64,000 bases of DNA from Symbiodinium kawagutii (Eukaryota; Sar; Dinophyceae; Suessiales; Symbiodiniaceae): assembly GCA_009767595.1 (NCBI GenBank), contig VSDK01022313.1, positions 259,147 to 323,146 of the forward strand, given 5' to 3'. The notes below the pieces were generated by a model. The model searched no databases. It was not told the origin of the DNA and saw only the letters and a program-made list of their open reading frames with translations. The position numbers and the translations under genes are program-made. This document shows positions 33,187 through 42,937 of this stretch, piece by piece; the stretch's first letter is position 1; each line of letters begins with the position of its first letter.

Positions 33187-33296
33187 ATTTATGGTTTAGG
33201 GTTTTAGAGTTTTGGTTTAGGGTTTTAGGGTTTTGGTTTTAGGGTTTTAGGGTTTTGGTTTTAGGGTTTTAGGGTTTGAGGTTTAGGGTTTGATAT
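33187..33296 (+). repeat. Interstitial telomere-like repeat
   Basis: Degenerate GGTTTTAGGGTTTTAGGGTT array including TTTAGGG heptamers. TTTAGGG is the telomere repeat known from dinoflagellates. Confidence 0.75.
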
Positions 33297-33568
33297 CTCA
33301 GAAGTCAAAAAACAATGGCCCTGTGCAGGAATTTGAGCGTTGGGAAATGTTCTCAGACCCATGCGGGGCAAACCCTAAGGCTCGGGCGAACATGTTTTAT
33401 TTGCTTTCGTAGTTATTATCAAATGGTTGGTTGACTGATATTTTTCACAGGGTCGAAACCACCAACCAGATAGGGATGTAACAGCAATGTTGGGTGAGTA
33501 GTTGGTTGGCTTGGTGGATCAACCACCACTTCAATGCGACATGATCAAACAAACATGTAACCTGGCTT

Positions 33569-33776
33569 GTGTTCAGCAAGATCGTGAGTTCTAACCAACT
33601 GCAGCAGGTAGTTGAATCAACAGCTACATGCTGGTGGATCATGTTCCCGAGGTATCTGTGGCAAGTCACACAGCTAATTTCGGAGGGTGTTCCCCTGGGA
33701 AACGAGGTGGACTTGCCCATCTTACTTGTTGGACCCAGAAGGGAACTCTTCGGAGATATGGCTATGGGTCAATATT
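33569..33776 (+). CDS. Coding exon, unknown protein
   Basis: LISEGVPLGNEVDLPILLVG then PRRELFGDM. It runs into a family-1 element (ATATG|GCTATGGGTC), which may give a GC donor. Confidence 0.6.
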
Positions 33777-33871
33777 AACCAGCCAATAACTGGGGATGAT
33801 TACCAACCAATAATAAGGAAAACAATAGCTAATAGTAGGGGAACCAGGAAAACAATAGCTATTTGTTTGGC

Positions 33872-35088
33872 ACCTCAGGATTGATATTACTTTGGGATAG
33901 TCTGTGAACTCTTCAGGGGTTTGGCACCTCAGAATTGATATTACCCTCAAATGTTGACACATATTCATTATTAGGGAACCCCGATGGAGGTGGGTCAGAA
34001 TCAAGTCCCTGTTGGGTAGGCAAACATCCCGGCTGGCCAATAGTTCTATGATCATGGTTGGAGGGCAAGAGGAGATCTGGGATCTTATACTGTTGGTTGG
34101 TTCTAGGGGCCATGAGCTATTTGCTAGTACTTTGGGGGCATTCATGATCAGTCATGATCATCCATTGTTTGTGCACATACATTTATAGTGACGGTATGAG
34201 CTTTGAGCAACCAATGTATGTTTATGTACTGCATACACTTGCCTGCACACATACATACCTACAGATTGGAAGTTTAACAAACAACTAAAGGATGGAACAA
34301 CTTTTTTACAGGCAATATTGTCAGTATTCTCAGTGACTCTGGGTCTTGTACGGTGTCAACACTGCTGGCTAAAGTGCGAACTTGTTCATGTTTTCTTGTT
34401 GTTAAATAGGGTTGATTATGGTTAAGCATGGCTACACTTGCCATGATGAATCATGACTGACCATCATTAACTAGTAGTAAACAGTCTTAAGCCCTATTAA
34501 CCACTATTAACCACTATTAACCACTATTAATGATGGTTCATGACTGCTGTTTCCCATCCTGTCAGGTCCTCCGCAAGCCTGTGACTTGAGGATGTGCTGA
34601 GGGTCATGGCAGCTGAAGGGACAATCACATGGTGAAGGATGGTTTAGGATGGTCGATTAGGAAGACCTGTGATTCATGGCGAATGATTGCTACAATGATG
34701 ATGTGATATGATATTATATTGGATATTTGATATATGATACTTGAAATAAAATATTTGATGTTCGGTACATGGTATTTGCTACATTATATTTGATGTTTGA
34801 TAAATGATTTTGATGTATGATATTTGATTGTTCTATAGTATATGATATTTGATATGTGATCTATGTTATGATTGTGCCTCTTACACCTTTTCTTCCAGTT
34901 TATACCCTCATTGATGTTCAGCTGTTGCTTACACCCTCAATTTGACTAGTGAATGATGTTTAACAATGATGAGTCATGGAGAATGATGGATGCTCATGAT
35001 GATTGATCAAGGTGACTTGGGCTTGCCAGCCATGATTGGTCATCAGCAGAACCACCATCAAGCATGTGGTTGATTTTACAATATTTTT
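33872..35088. other. Mostly non-coding
   Basis: GATATTTGATRTATGATA-type repeats (34700-34860) and ACCACTATTAACC triplicate (34495-34530). A minus frame at 33913-34145 is not convincing. Confidence 0.4.
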
Positions 35089-35213
35089 TATGGCTATGGG
35101 TCAATATTAGCCAACCAACCAGTGGGTAGATTGATACCCACATACATAAGATCATTGAAGATCTGTTCATTTGGGGGATGTGAACAGTTGCGGTATTGAC
35201 CCACAGCCATATA
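35089..35213 (+). mobile_element. Family-1 inverted-repeat element
   Basis: TATGGCTATGGGTCAATA at the left and TATTGACCCACAGCCATA at the right are near-perfect inverted repeats about 125 bp apart. The interior diverges from other copies. Confidence 0.7.
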
Positions 35214-35404
35214 GACAAAAGTGTTTGGTGATTTTCAGATTCCAGGGGAGGAACTGCCAGAATGTAAACAAAGGCCTTTGATGGTTTCTTAAGCCACAGG
35301 GTACACAAAAAAAGGTTGGCTTATTGCTTTAAATGGTGAATAAACTGGAGGATAATTGGGGGTCCCCATTTTGAGAAACCCCCATTTGTGTGTAACTTTG
35401 ACTT

Positions 35405-35544
35405 CCTCAACTGTTCTCAGCAGTTTTGCTCAGCCATGACCCTAGCGGCACGGAGAATTCGTTTTTGATCCAGAAAAAACTGACAGCTGGAGAGCCATGT
35501 GTTCGTCAGTGGCCGAAGGAAGACATGGTCCGGTCTGAGCCATG
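35405..35544 (+). CDS. Coding exon, unknown protein
   Basis: LPQLFSAVLLSHDPSGTENS then FLIQKKLTAGEPCVRQWPKE, ending VRSEP and TGA. A family-2 right arm lies just upstream (35370-35386). Confidence 0.6.
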
Positions 35545-35752
35545 AAGGAAGATTACTAGCCAACGAGTTGATGATTCTTTGTTATTCAAATAATCATGCT
35601 TGTTAGCCATGAATGCTGCTTATTCGCCATCAATGCTGGTTATTCACAGTGCATGGTACGCTTAGTGCTGGCCTTGGACATAGCCACAGAGCAATCAGCT
35701 GCAAAGTGCAACAAAAAATCACCGTGCATGGTGTTCATTAACGTTTCCTAAT

Positions 35753-35849
35753 GTTTGGTGCTCTCAACTTGCTGATGTCCCAGCATGGCCAATCCAACGG
35801 AGAGTCTTCGAATGATGGTTCTGCTGACGCAGCTCTTCGTTTTCCACGG
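35753..35849 (+). CDS. Coding exon, unknown protein
   Basis: FGALNLLMSQHGQSNGESSN then DGSADAALRFPR, donor CCACG|GTGACC. A long minus frame (35738-36076) overlaps and is an alternative. Confidence 0.55.
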
Positions 35850-36237
35850 TGACCCATGGTTTTTGTCGAAATGGTGCAGTTTTCAAGTTGAGCCAGGGTT
35901 TCCCTATGGCCCTTGAAAGGGGGAGTGATTTGAAGCCACCAGGAGTGGCCGAACCAAATGGTAGGTTGATTGGGAGGAGTAGCTAGACACAAACTTGTTT
36001 GCAACTCGAAAGCTGTTTTGCCTGTGATCAAATTTTCACAGCCATTTGTCATCAACACTGGTTCACTTATCTTCATTTGTCCTTCATCCCAATATGCAAA
36101 ATCTGATTAGCCGTCCTGAATCATCATTAATTACCTTGAAATTCTACTGATCAGCCATGATCCAATCATTGAGTATCAATGATTGGATACTGAATGATTG
36201 GAAATCTAATTAGTTGGTCACCCGGTCCGTACCCTGC

Positions 36238-36327
36238 ATGGACCCTGATCTTTGGACAACCTGGAAACTGCTCATCCGTTGCCGCTTCCAGTCGTCGGCA
36301 GAGATCGCAGAGCAAGTGGTGAATTAG
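36238..36327 (+). CDS. Coding exon, unknown protein
   Basis: MDPDLWTTWKLLIRCRFQSS then AEIAEQVVN and TAG. Confidence 0.55.
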   Translation: MDPDLWTTWKLLIRCRFQSSAEIAEQVVN

Positions 36328-36361
36328 GGGACGAGCCGCAGCAACACCTGAAGTGTGATCA

Positions 36362-36488
36362 GATGGCTATGGGTCAATATTAACCGACCAATTTCATTGG
36401 AGATTTCCACCAACAATAATAGAGAAAACAGCATGGTTAATGGTGGGGGAACCAGGGGTACGGGGTGAACTGACCCACAGGCAGATAT
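36362..36488 (+). mobile_element. Family-1 inverted-repeat element
   Basis: ATGGCTATGGGTCAATATT at the left; ACTGACCCACAGGCAGATAT at the right; interior with GGGGAACCAGGGGTACGGGG. It follows the exon at 36238-36327 closely. ATG|GC and CACAG|GC could serve as GC donor and AG acceptor. Confidence 0.65.
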
Positions 36489-36881
36489 GAATCCAAGAAT
36501 GGTTTCACCCTCACATTGCTCGTCTATGAATAGATGATCATATTATATCATCCTTCAAGATGGTCCGGGGGCCTTTATGAACAGTTGAGAGTTACACATC
36601 GGGAGAACCTGCGCCGACGCATATTTGTCAGCACATGACTTGTTTGTCCATGATCTTTGATAGTTCCTGGAGTTTGTCATAGTTTGTCCACATCAGGTGC
36701 TGTATTGCTCAAATGATCCACTAATTGTTTTTTTCCCTATCGAGCCATACTTTAAACATGGAGGTGACTTCTACAAGAAGGTTTCGATCGAACGTCACGC
36801 ATGGTGATTGGGGGACAACCATGAGGAACCTTGAAGAAGCCAGGTATATACATATAGTTATATGTATTTTCATGTTGAATT

Positions 36882-37082
36882 ATGTACCGAGTTGATTCAA
36901 GCCCAAGAGTGGGTCCTTCATTTGCTTTGCGCGATCTTGCCCTGCAGCTTGGAGACATCTTGTACAGAACTCGCGCAGACGCAGTGAGCACCGGAATTAG
37001 GCCTATGCAGTCTCCCTTGAATCGGCAATCTCGCCATGAAAATGAGCTGACGCTGCCTGCTGCACAGGAGTCTTTCCCGTGA
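36882..37082 (+). CDS. Coding exon, unknown protein
   Basis: RVDSSPRVGPSFALRDLALQ then LGDILYRTRADAVSTGIRPM, ending QESFP and TGA. Confidence 0.65.
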   Translation: MYRVDSSPRVGPSFALRDLALQLGDILYRTRADAVSTGIRPMQSPLNRQSRHENELTLPAAQESFP

Positions 37083-37338
37083 TCGCTCACAAAGAATAGG
37101 ATTATACGATGTGTACCATATTAGGTTTGTATGGACAATTAGATGGGTCATGAATGGTTATGATGGCTTATAACATGCTTACTAAGCAGTTTCCAGTTGG
37201 ACAATTATCCAGGTAGGGTTTTCCCAGTTCCACCTGAAGCTTTGGTTGTTTTGATGTTGCACATTTTGGCACTAACTTCTGAGAAGCACCGGTGTTGGAA
37301 GCATATTGGTTGAGTGACAATGTAGTATTCTTTGGCAG

Positions 37339-37458
37339 TTTATGCAGGCTAACATGGAAAATCTACCAGAGATTTTCTTGATGATTGGCCGAGGAGCTGA
37401 CGTTGTTCCACTATCAGGGGCTCATCTATGCTGGCTTTGGAAAATCTTTAGTGACCGA
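37339..37458 (+). CDS. Host-gene exon left of the retrotransposon
   Basis: Acceptor TTTGGCAG, donor GACCGA|GTATGT, exactly 40 codons, phase 0. Codes FMQANMENLPEIFLMIGRGA then DVVPLSGAHLCWLWKIFSDR. The next + strand phase-0 exon is 47494, beyond the inserted element. Confidence 0.7.
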
Positions 37459-37460
37459 GT

Positions 37461-37565
37461 ATGTGGGAGTTTCTTAAAATAGGAATACCCCCCAAATCAC
37501 CCATTAAGATGTGTGTTTAGATTAGATCAATCATTTTTGGGTGCCTTTATTTTGAGAAACCACCG
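37461..37565 (+). mobile_element. Family-2 inverted-repeat element
   Basis: GTGGGAGTTTCTTAAAATAG at the left, CTTTATTTTGAGAAACCACC at the right. It starts 2 bp inside the intron that also holds the large retrotransposon. Confidence 0.7.
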
Positions 37566-37756
37566 TCATTGTCCAATAATTTAAATGATGTCGTCAGAAA
37601 CCAGTGCTATCATCATTCAACGATGATGACCTATTTAGCATCACCAACAGCCAAACACTGGTACCCACAGCAACATTTTGACGTGCAGAACCACGACATT
37701 GTTCAACCACTCAGCCCACAAACTACTCATTTCATATCAAAGTGTTGAACTAACTC

Positions 37757-37772
37757 AGGACAGCGACAGTTA
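37757..37772. repeat. Target-site duplication, copy at element 3' end
   Basis: AGGACAGCGACAGTTA is identical to 47449-47464. The neighbouring bases differ on both sides (c/t before, cc/aa after), so the match is exactly 16 bp, in the usual TSD range of target-primed elements. Confidence 0.85.
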
Positions 37773-37848
37773 CCGCGGAAGGTTCACAGTGGCAGCGGGA
37801 CACAGCAGAAGCAGTGCCGCCGATGCCAAGTCCAGAGCGGTCTGGTCT

Positions 37849-40800
37849 CTATATAGGACGTGCTATATCGCACGAACGTCTAAAAGGACGAGAGCGAAAG
37901 TACGCTTTCGTCTGCTCTTGACAAGCCTGTACTGTCGCTTGCGGCAGACAAAGGAAAATCCCATCCATTGGTCTGTGAATCAGGAGGCCAATCTTGGGGC
38001 AATCAGAAAACAAAAGATCAACACGATCCAAACCAGCCACAAGCTTCTTGATCGAATCCCTAACAATGCTCAACAGTTGTGCCAAGGTTGGTCTCTCATA
38101 CCGCATCTGCAGAGACGAAAGCTCAAAATGATGGGTATGGGGATTCCAGAAGGGGAATTTGGCATCCACAGAGGAAGAAAAACCAATGGTAAGCTCAACA
38201 AAACTCATGGGATAAACCACACCATCCTCAGTGGACTGTCCAAATATCCAATGAAGCAAACCGACCATGAATTCTGGGGGATATCGCGGATGATCCCAAC
38301 CAGAAAGAAACACCAGATCAGTGGGATCCATGGTGCAAAAATCGTGCAAGGTCCCATGGTCTTCATCAAAATCAAAAGAAACTGCTTCCAATCCCTCAGG
38401 AGTCGTCGAGGTGTCAGGTTTCAGAGCTGCAACTGCAGTGAAAAAGGATCGAAGCTGACGGATACGTTTGCTCATCTGGGCATGATGCTGGGAGGCTGCA
38501 GCGTGGATGTTCCAGAAAGTAGATGATCGATCATAGTTGTGGAAATTCACCAACCTATCGATGCGCGAGTTCCATTCGCAGCAGAAATCTTCATACGGGT
38601 CCTCCATCTGCATGGGGTCGAGGTGTGATGGCTGCCAATGAACATGAAGTGGCAGATCACCCAGTTCCAAAAGGAGCTGTGCCAACCGCTGCCACAGATC
38701 AAAGTTTTCCCAATGGACACCGGCTCTCCCTCTCACGAGTATCCATCTGATTCCATCAGCTAAGTGTTTACTATCAACCCAAAGGTGCACTTCAACCAAA
38801 AAGAAAAGTTGCCATGAAATGCAGGCAATGGCGCCAGTGATTTCTGCACGGGCACTGTCCTGACAGAGGCCACCAAGGTGTCCCAAAGCCACTGTCTCGC
38901 CCGTGGTTGCGTTGATGCCACCCCAGGCAGCAAAGCAAAAAGGTTCTTCTCCGGCTGCCGTGCCATCGCAAAAAAGGTGCTGAGGGCCTGCACAGGGCCG
39001 CGACAGGAACTCGAAGGCAAACTTCTCAAGGCTCAGCAGCTCAGTCTTCCATGCTGTCGCCCAAGGGGAACGGGAGGGCAACAGGTGGGTCCTCAACGAC
39101 TCTGTGTCTAATGGTGTTCGATCTGTCCAATCGGGGATAGCATCTCGTTGTGGTTGAAATCTGGGACAGTCCAGCCAATGGCCTGGACCATCTGGAGTAT
39201 GGCACAGATGGCAGAGACGGTCTTTCGTGACGTCGTACTTGCTGTGTATCTCGTTGCCAATGAAGGAACCTGCCTGCAATGAAGCAACCAGTGAGTTCTC
39301 CAAGGCTGTGAGTTTGTGCTTGTCCAATTGAGCAAGGGAGAAGTCAATCCCTTGCAAATCCTGCATGGTGTGTCGGTGGTTGACGGCCTGGGCAACATGT
39401 TGTGCCCATCCATCATGAAGGGCAGCAGTCAAGGTTTTCTTGGCAGAGCTATAGAGGTCATAGCTGAAACCATCATGGTCGATGAGGTTGGGGGGATCAA
39501 CTCTCCAGTTGACCTGATTCAGCACGGTAATCAACTGAGAGAAAGGTCCACTGAAGAGTCGGCCATCATAGTGCTTCATGAAAAGAGTCCATGTGCTAAG
39601 CAGCAGGTCATCTTTACGAAGCATCCTCTGAAAAGTGAAGACGGTGTTCAGCAATCGCCATAGTCCTGGATCAGCTGAAGGCGTTGTCGAGAGGAAGAGG
39701 CGAAGTCTGCCATTGGTTCCGGCGGAGTTCAACCGCAAGTTCCTCAATGCCAATGTACGCAACTTATCGATGTGTCCTTCTCCAAGAGTGGATCCAGCAA
39801 CCCCATGAAGGCCAGCTGCCCAAAAGACGATGGGGAGCGACGCAAGCTTCTGTGTCATCGGAGCCTTCGAGAGTTTCAACTGAGCCCACCTCGGCTCCAA
39901 GGCTTCAATTCGCTCCTTCTGGAGGCCAGTATGTCGTTTCTTGGTGAAGGAAAGAACTCCTCCAAGCTCCTTTGCGTAGTCCACACAGTCAAAAGGAAAC
40001 GCCGTGAGGCGCTGCTTGAGGGTTTTGGTGGTAGCCCAACACATCGATTTGGAAACATCTACTCGAAGGTTCCACATGTCGAAGAAGGATTCCAGGCATG
40101 TCCAGCCTTGGGCTAGAGGACCTGCTGCATGACTGGTGAGCATCAGGTTGTCAACGAAGCTCAATGATCTCACTTCTGGTGCAAAGGCTTGCATGTAAAG
40201 ATGCCACGCAAAGTTCAGCTGCAACATAGCATAGACACTGAGTGCATCTCCCTCCGGCATTCCAATCTTCGATCCCAAAGGTGGGCTATGACATCCATGG
40301 ACTACAAAGGAACGAGTACATCCTGAAAGAAATTGTTTCCAGGGTCCCAAAACACGATCATCCACTCCAAGGTGCTTGGCCAAAAGAAAGGTCTGCTCTC
40401 TGGGAATGTGGTTGAAAGCCCGAACCAAATCAGTAGATAGACCACATAGTTCTCCATCTGTCTGCAAAGCTTCTTCAATGGAGGCCTGCAATGGAATCCA
40501 GAGCTGGGCAGTCTCGTGACCAGGACGAAATCCATGAGCCTCGCAGGCCATGAAGGCACTCAAACGAAGAAGGAGTTGTCGTGCACGCAGGCTAGCCCAA
40601 GCTCGATAGATGATCGAGAACACGACAATGGGCCTGAAACGTGGCACCGTTGAAGCACCGGCCTCCTTGGCAATGACGTGCACCATACCATACAAGAGAA
40701 CGGTGGGCCACTGTGAAGTCCCGGTTTCGATTTGTTCCAACAGTTGCAGCATCTGGCATGTTGAGCAGATCAAGGTGTGAAATCCCATCAACTCCACGGG

Positions 40801-40980
40801 CTGCTTTGGCTTGAAAACGTCGAAGTGTCCGTCGCCAGTCTGCCATGGAGATAGGTTCCAAAGCCATTCCAATCTGAGGGACATAGGCCTGGATAAAGTT
40901 GGTGATCCGGTCCCAGGTGTTTTCATCCACTTCCTCCCAGGCATTCCAGGTGGCAGTCCAAAAAGAGCTAAGAGCTTCAT
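37849..40980 (-). CDS. Retrotransposon reverse transcriptase with zinc knuckle and RNase H
   Basis: Real homology starts near residue 78 (LQLLEQIETG); earlier residues overlap the endonuclease frame. RT motifs: RFRPIVV (114-120), STDLVRAF (182-189) with catalytic Asp184, GMPEGDALS (240-248), and FVDN (275-278) in place of the usual YxDD. A CCHC-like knuckle C590-x2-C-x7-H-x3-C605 follows. RNase H carries Asp672 (CDGTA), Glu713 (RAEITG), Asp736 (VDSKH), His786 (WQPSH) and Asp808, i.e. the full DEDD set. Residues ~815-1043 are an extension I do not recognise. Acts by target-primed reverse transcription of the element RNA. The Asn in the catalytic motif may reduce activity or may be a lineage trait. 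Confidence 0.88.
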   Translation of the reverse strand: MKLLALFGLPPGMPGRKWMKTPGTGSPTLSRPMSLRLEWLWNLSPWQTGDGHFDVFKPKQPVELMGFHTLICSTCQMLQLLEQIETGTSQWPTVLLYGMVHVIAKEAGASTVPRFRPIVVFSIIYRAWASLRARQLLLRLSAFMACEAHGFRPGHETAQLWIPLQASIEEALQTDGELCGLSTDLVRAFNHIPREQTFLLAKHLGVDDRVLGPWKQFLSGCTRSFVVHGCHSPPLGSKIGMPEGDALSVYAMLQLNFAWHLYMQAFAPEVRSLSFVDNLMLTSHAAGPLAQGWTCLESFFDMWNLRVDVSKSMCWATTKTLKQRLTAFPFDCVDYAKELGGVLSFTKKRHTGLQKERIEALEPRWAQLKLSKAPMTQKLASLPIVFWAAGLHGVAGSTLGEGHIDKLRTLALRNLRLNSAGTNGRLRLFLSTTPSADPGLWRLLNTVFTFQRMLRKDDLLLSTWTLFMKHYDGRLFSGPFSQLITVLNQVNWRVDPPNLIDHDGFSYDLYSSAKKTLTAALHDGWAQHVAQAVNHRHTMQDLQGIDFSLAQLDKHKLTALENSLVASLQAGSFIGNEIHSKYDVTKDRLCHLCHTPDGPGHWLDCPRFQPQRDAIPDWTDRTPLDTESLRTHLLPSRSPWATAWKTELLSLEKFAFEFLSRPCAGPQHLFCDGTAAGEEPFCFAAWGGINATTGETVALGHLGGLCQDSARAEITGAIACISWQLFFLVEVHLWVDSKHLADGIRWILVRGRAGVHWENFDLWQRLAQLLLELGDLPLHVHWQPSHLDPMQMEDPYEDFCCEWNSRIDRLVNFHNYDRSSTFWNIHAAASQHHAQMSKRIRQLRSFFTAVAALKPDTSTTPEGLEAVSFDFDEDHGTLHDFCTMDPTDLVFLSGWDHPRYPPEFMVGLLHWIFGQSTEDGVVYPMSFVELTIGFSSSVDAKFPFWNPHTHHFELSSLQMRYERPTLAQLLSIVRDSIKKLVAGLDRVDLLFSDCPKIGLLIHRPMDGIFLCLPQATVQACQEQTKAYFRSRPFRRSCDIARPI

Positions 40981-42880
40981 GGATGTCGGGAACTTGCGAG
41001 ATCACTCGATGTTGACAAAGCATATGTCCATGGTCAAGTGCCGTGGCTGCTGTGGTGGAGATGATATTCTCAGCTACAATCTCCACTGTGATGGGTTCAT
41101 CATCCCAGGTCCACTTAGAATGCCCAGTTGTCACGATGGGCTTGTCCAACTGGACAAGGTGCTCTGAAGCATCTGCTGCGAGGACAACGTAACTGAAGGA
41201 GTCTTGGAGCAAATCCAGTTGATCACGTGGGGTTTTCCGAAGGTCTCGAAAGATACCTTTCATCCCCGCTTCATACTTCACTCGTAGAAGTTGATTGCGT
41301 TGACGAAGATTCCAAGCCTCAAACTTCTCGAAGCACATTTTGAACGAAGTGAAGATGGTTTCAGCAACAGCTTGGCCCGGCGGGCCTTGTGGGAACTGCA
41401 AAGGGGCTTCTGGGAGACCAGCGGTTCGCCCATAGCTCCACCAATGAACAAAGCCTTTGTCAAATCCTGGGGCCCTTCGAATGGAGGACCACAGTTCAAG
41501 GCGATAGGTGATCGCGTCATCGGTGAGTTTGTTGGCATTGATGGCTGCCACATAGCTTTGTAGCCTTCTCAACTGTCTAAACCAATGTTTGGTAGCGGAG
41601 CCGATCAAATCACATCGAAGGGCCACCTCGCTGGGTCGGCTAGGTTTGACCATGGTCCGCCTGGAGTGAAGACGACGAGGTTTCGTTGATTGCAATCGAC
41701 CCCGTTGTGAGGCTTGCAAGGAAGAACCTGGTTGTTGTGGAAGTTTTCGGTCAAGACAAGATTCCAAGGTTTGTCCAAGTTCACTCCACTGAGTGTCCAC
41801 TTCTGCTGTGACAGTCCACTGCGGGCAAGGGATGTCATTGTCCCAACCATCCGGTAAATCCTGCCATGGGATCTGCGAGGGAAGTGGCCAATGCATCAAA
41901 GTAGTGGAGGTGGTGGAAGGAATCTGAATGCCAACGGTCACAGTGGCGTGGTCCGCAAAGTGATCTGAGACATCCACGAATCTGCAAAGTGCAATGGCCT
42001 CCGGACTCAGCCATATGAAATCCCGCTCCGTGACATGTTTGCAAGTCATAGTGAGTGGCTGTTGCCAGAGCTCCCACGCCAAAGTCTGGGCTGACTTCCA
42101 TCCAAGGCTCCTCCATAGCTCAAAGCAAGCCAAGTCATGCTGGCCCATGTTGAAATCACCACCAATCATCCGTGGTCCATGTCCTCCAAGAACGATGTGA
42201 TGGCTCAATGGTTCCAAAAGTTGGGCAGTAAGCTCTTTGGATTTCGGCCATGTGGGGCCAGAGGGATATCCACAAACCACCGAGGTGAGGATCGGGACAT
42301 CTCTGATGTAGTGGCAAGTGGTGAGCACCCGGCCAGTTTGACGTTCTGGACCGTAAGGCAATTGGACCTCCTGAGAGGGGTAGTCCGAAACGCATCCCAC
42401 CCCTGACCAAGTACCTGCCCATTCACTGCCTGTTCTGGTGGCAACTGGTGCTCCAAGATGAAGGCGAAGTTGCCTGTTCTCCGCAATGGCCAGCTGCTTC
42501 ATTCGCGCAGTGAACGACTTCTGAGTGAACGAGGAAAGTTGGGTTTCAGAGTAGTGCCAGACCCCTGTTCCAAAGGCCATAGCGATTTCTTCTTTGTTGC
42601 GAAGTCCACCAGGGTTGGAAAATCCAAAATGAACAATGTCATCATCTGGTGGTCCTGGATTGGTGGCCTCACCCCAATGCAGGTAAAGTTCAATCGAAAA
42701 GATTTGGTGTCCTGGGTGAACAACTGATGCTGCAAGGCAGCCTGTCTGACCAGTATCCCCCGACCCATAGTGACGGTCAGACCAGCGGTCTGCTGTCCTG
42801 TGCTCGAGGTGCCGGGCAAGGGGAAGCTGGAAAGACTGTGCTGTGCCAAGCCAACCGAAGAGAAAGAGGAACTTCAACAA
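40592..42880 (-). CDS. Retrotransposon endonuclease (exonuclease-endonuclease-phosphatase fold)
   Basis: Begins in a hydrophobic stretch with no ATG, then 'GEATNPGP', a motif I associate with dinoflagellate LINE-like proteins. Endonuclease residues in order: Asn89 (SNPGG), Glu112 (SETQ), Asp242/Asn244 (GDFN), Asp287 (RDFIW), and Asp310-His311 (ADHATV). All are expected for an APE-type nuclease that nicks the target for reverse transcription. The C-terminal end enters the RT fingers (KAARGVDGI) and is then thrown out of frame near 40745-40765, where RT homology continues in the 40980-37849 frame. The frame is open from the TGA at 42938-42940, so expression could be by readthrough or re-initiation; alternatively the TGA is a simple nonsense mutation. 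Confidence 0.85.
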   Translation of the reverse strand: MLKFLFLFGWLGTAQSFQLPLARHLEHRTADRWSDRHYGSGDTGQTGCLAASVVHPGHQIFSIELYLHWGEATNPGPPDDDIVHFGFSNPGGLRNKEEIAMAFGTGVWHYSETQLSSFTQKSFTARMKQLAIAENRQLRLHLGAPVATRTGSEWAGTWSGVGCVSDYPSQEVQLPYGPERQTGRVLTTCHYIRDVPILTSVVCGYPSGPTWPKSKELTAQLLEPLSHHIVLGGHGPRMIGGDFNMGQHDLACFELWRSLGWKSAQTLAWELWQQPLTMTCKHVTERDFIWLSPEAIALCRFVDVSDHFADHATVTVGIQIPSTTSTTLMHWPLPSQIPWQDLPDGWDNDIPCPQWTVTAEVDTQWSELGQTLESCLDRKLPQQPGSSLQASQRGRLQSTKPRRLHSRRTMVKPSRPSEVALRCDLIGSATKHWFRQLRRLQSYVAAINANKLTDDAITYRLELWSSIRRAPGFDKGFVHWWSYGRTAGLPEAPLQFPQGPPGQAVAETIFTSFKMCFEKFEAWNLRQRNQLLRVKYEAGMKGIFRDLRKTPRDQLDLLQDSFSYVVLAADASEHLVQLDKPIVTTGHSKWTWDDEPITVEIVAENIISTTAATALDHGHMLCQHRVISQVPDIHEALSSFWTATWNAWEEVDENTWDRITNFIQAYVPQIGMALEPISMADWRRTLRRFQAKAARGVDGISHLDLLNMPDAATVGTNRNRDFTVAHRSLVWYGARHCQGGRCFNGATFQAHCRVLDHLSSLG

Positions 42881-42937
42881 GAACTGAGAAATGGAAAAAC
42901 CTGGCCTCCTCCCAACGGAAGAGCCAGGCCGACCTAG

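Noticed and set aside
38523-42727. Several + frames of 75-121 codons across the retrotransposon
   Set aside because: They are shadows of the minus-strand endonuclease and RT genes and show no motifs.
42826-42880. Signal peptide on the endonuclease (LLKFLFLFGWLGTAQS)
   Set aside because: No ATG is present and the frame is continuous with the upstream protease/coiled-coil frame, so this is probably an internal segment.
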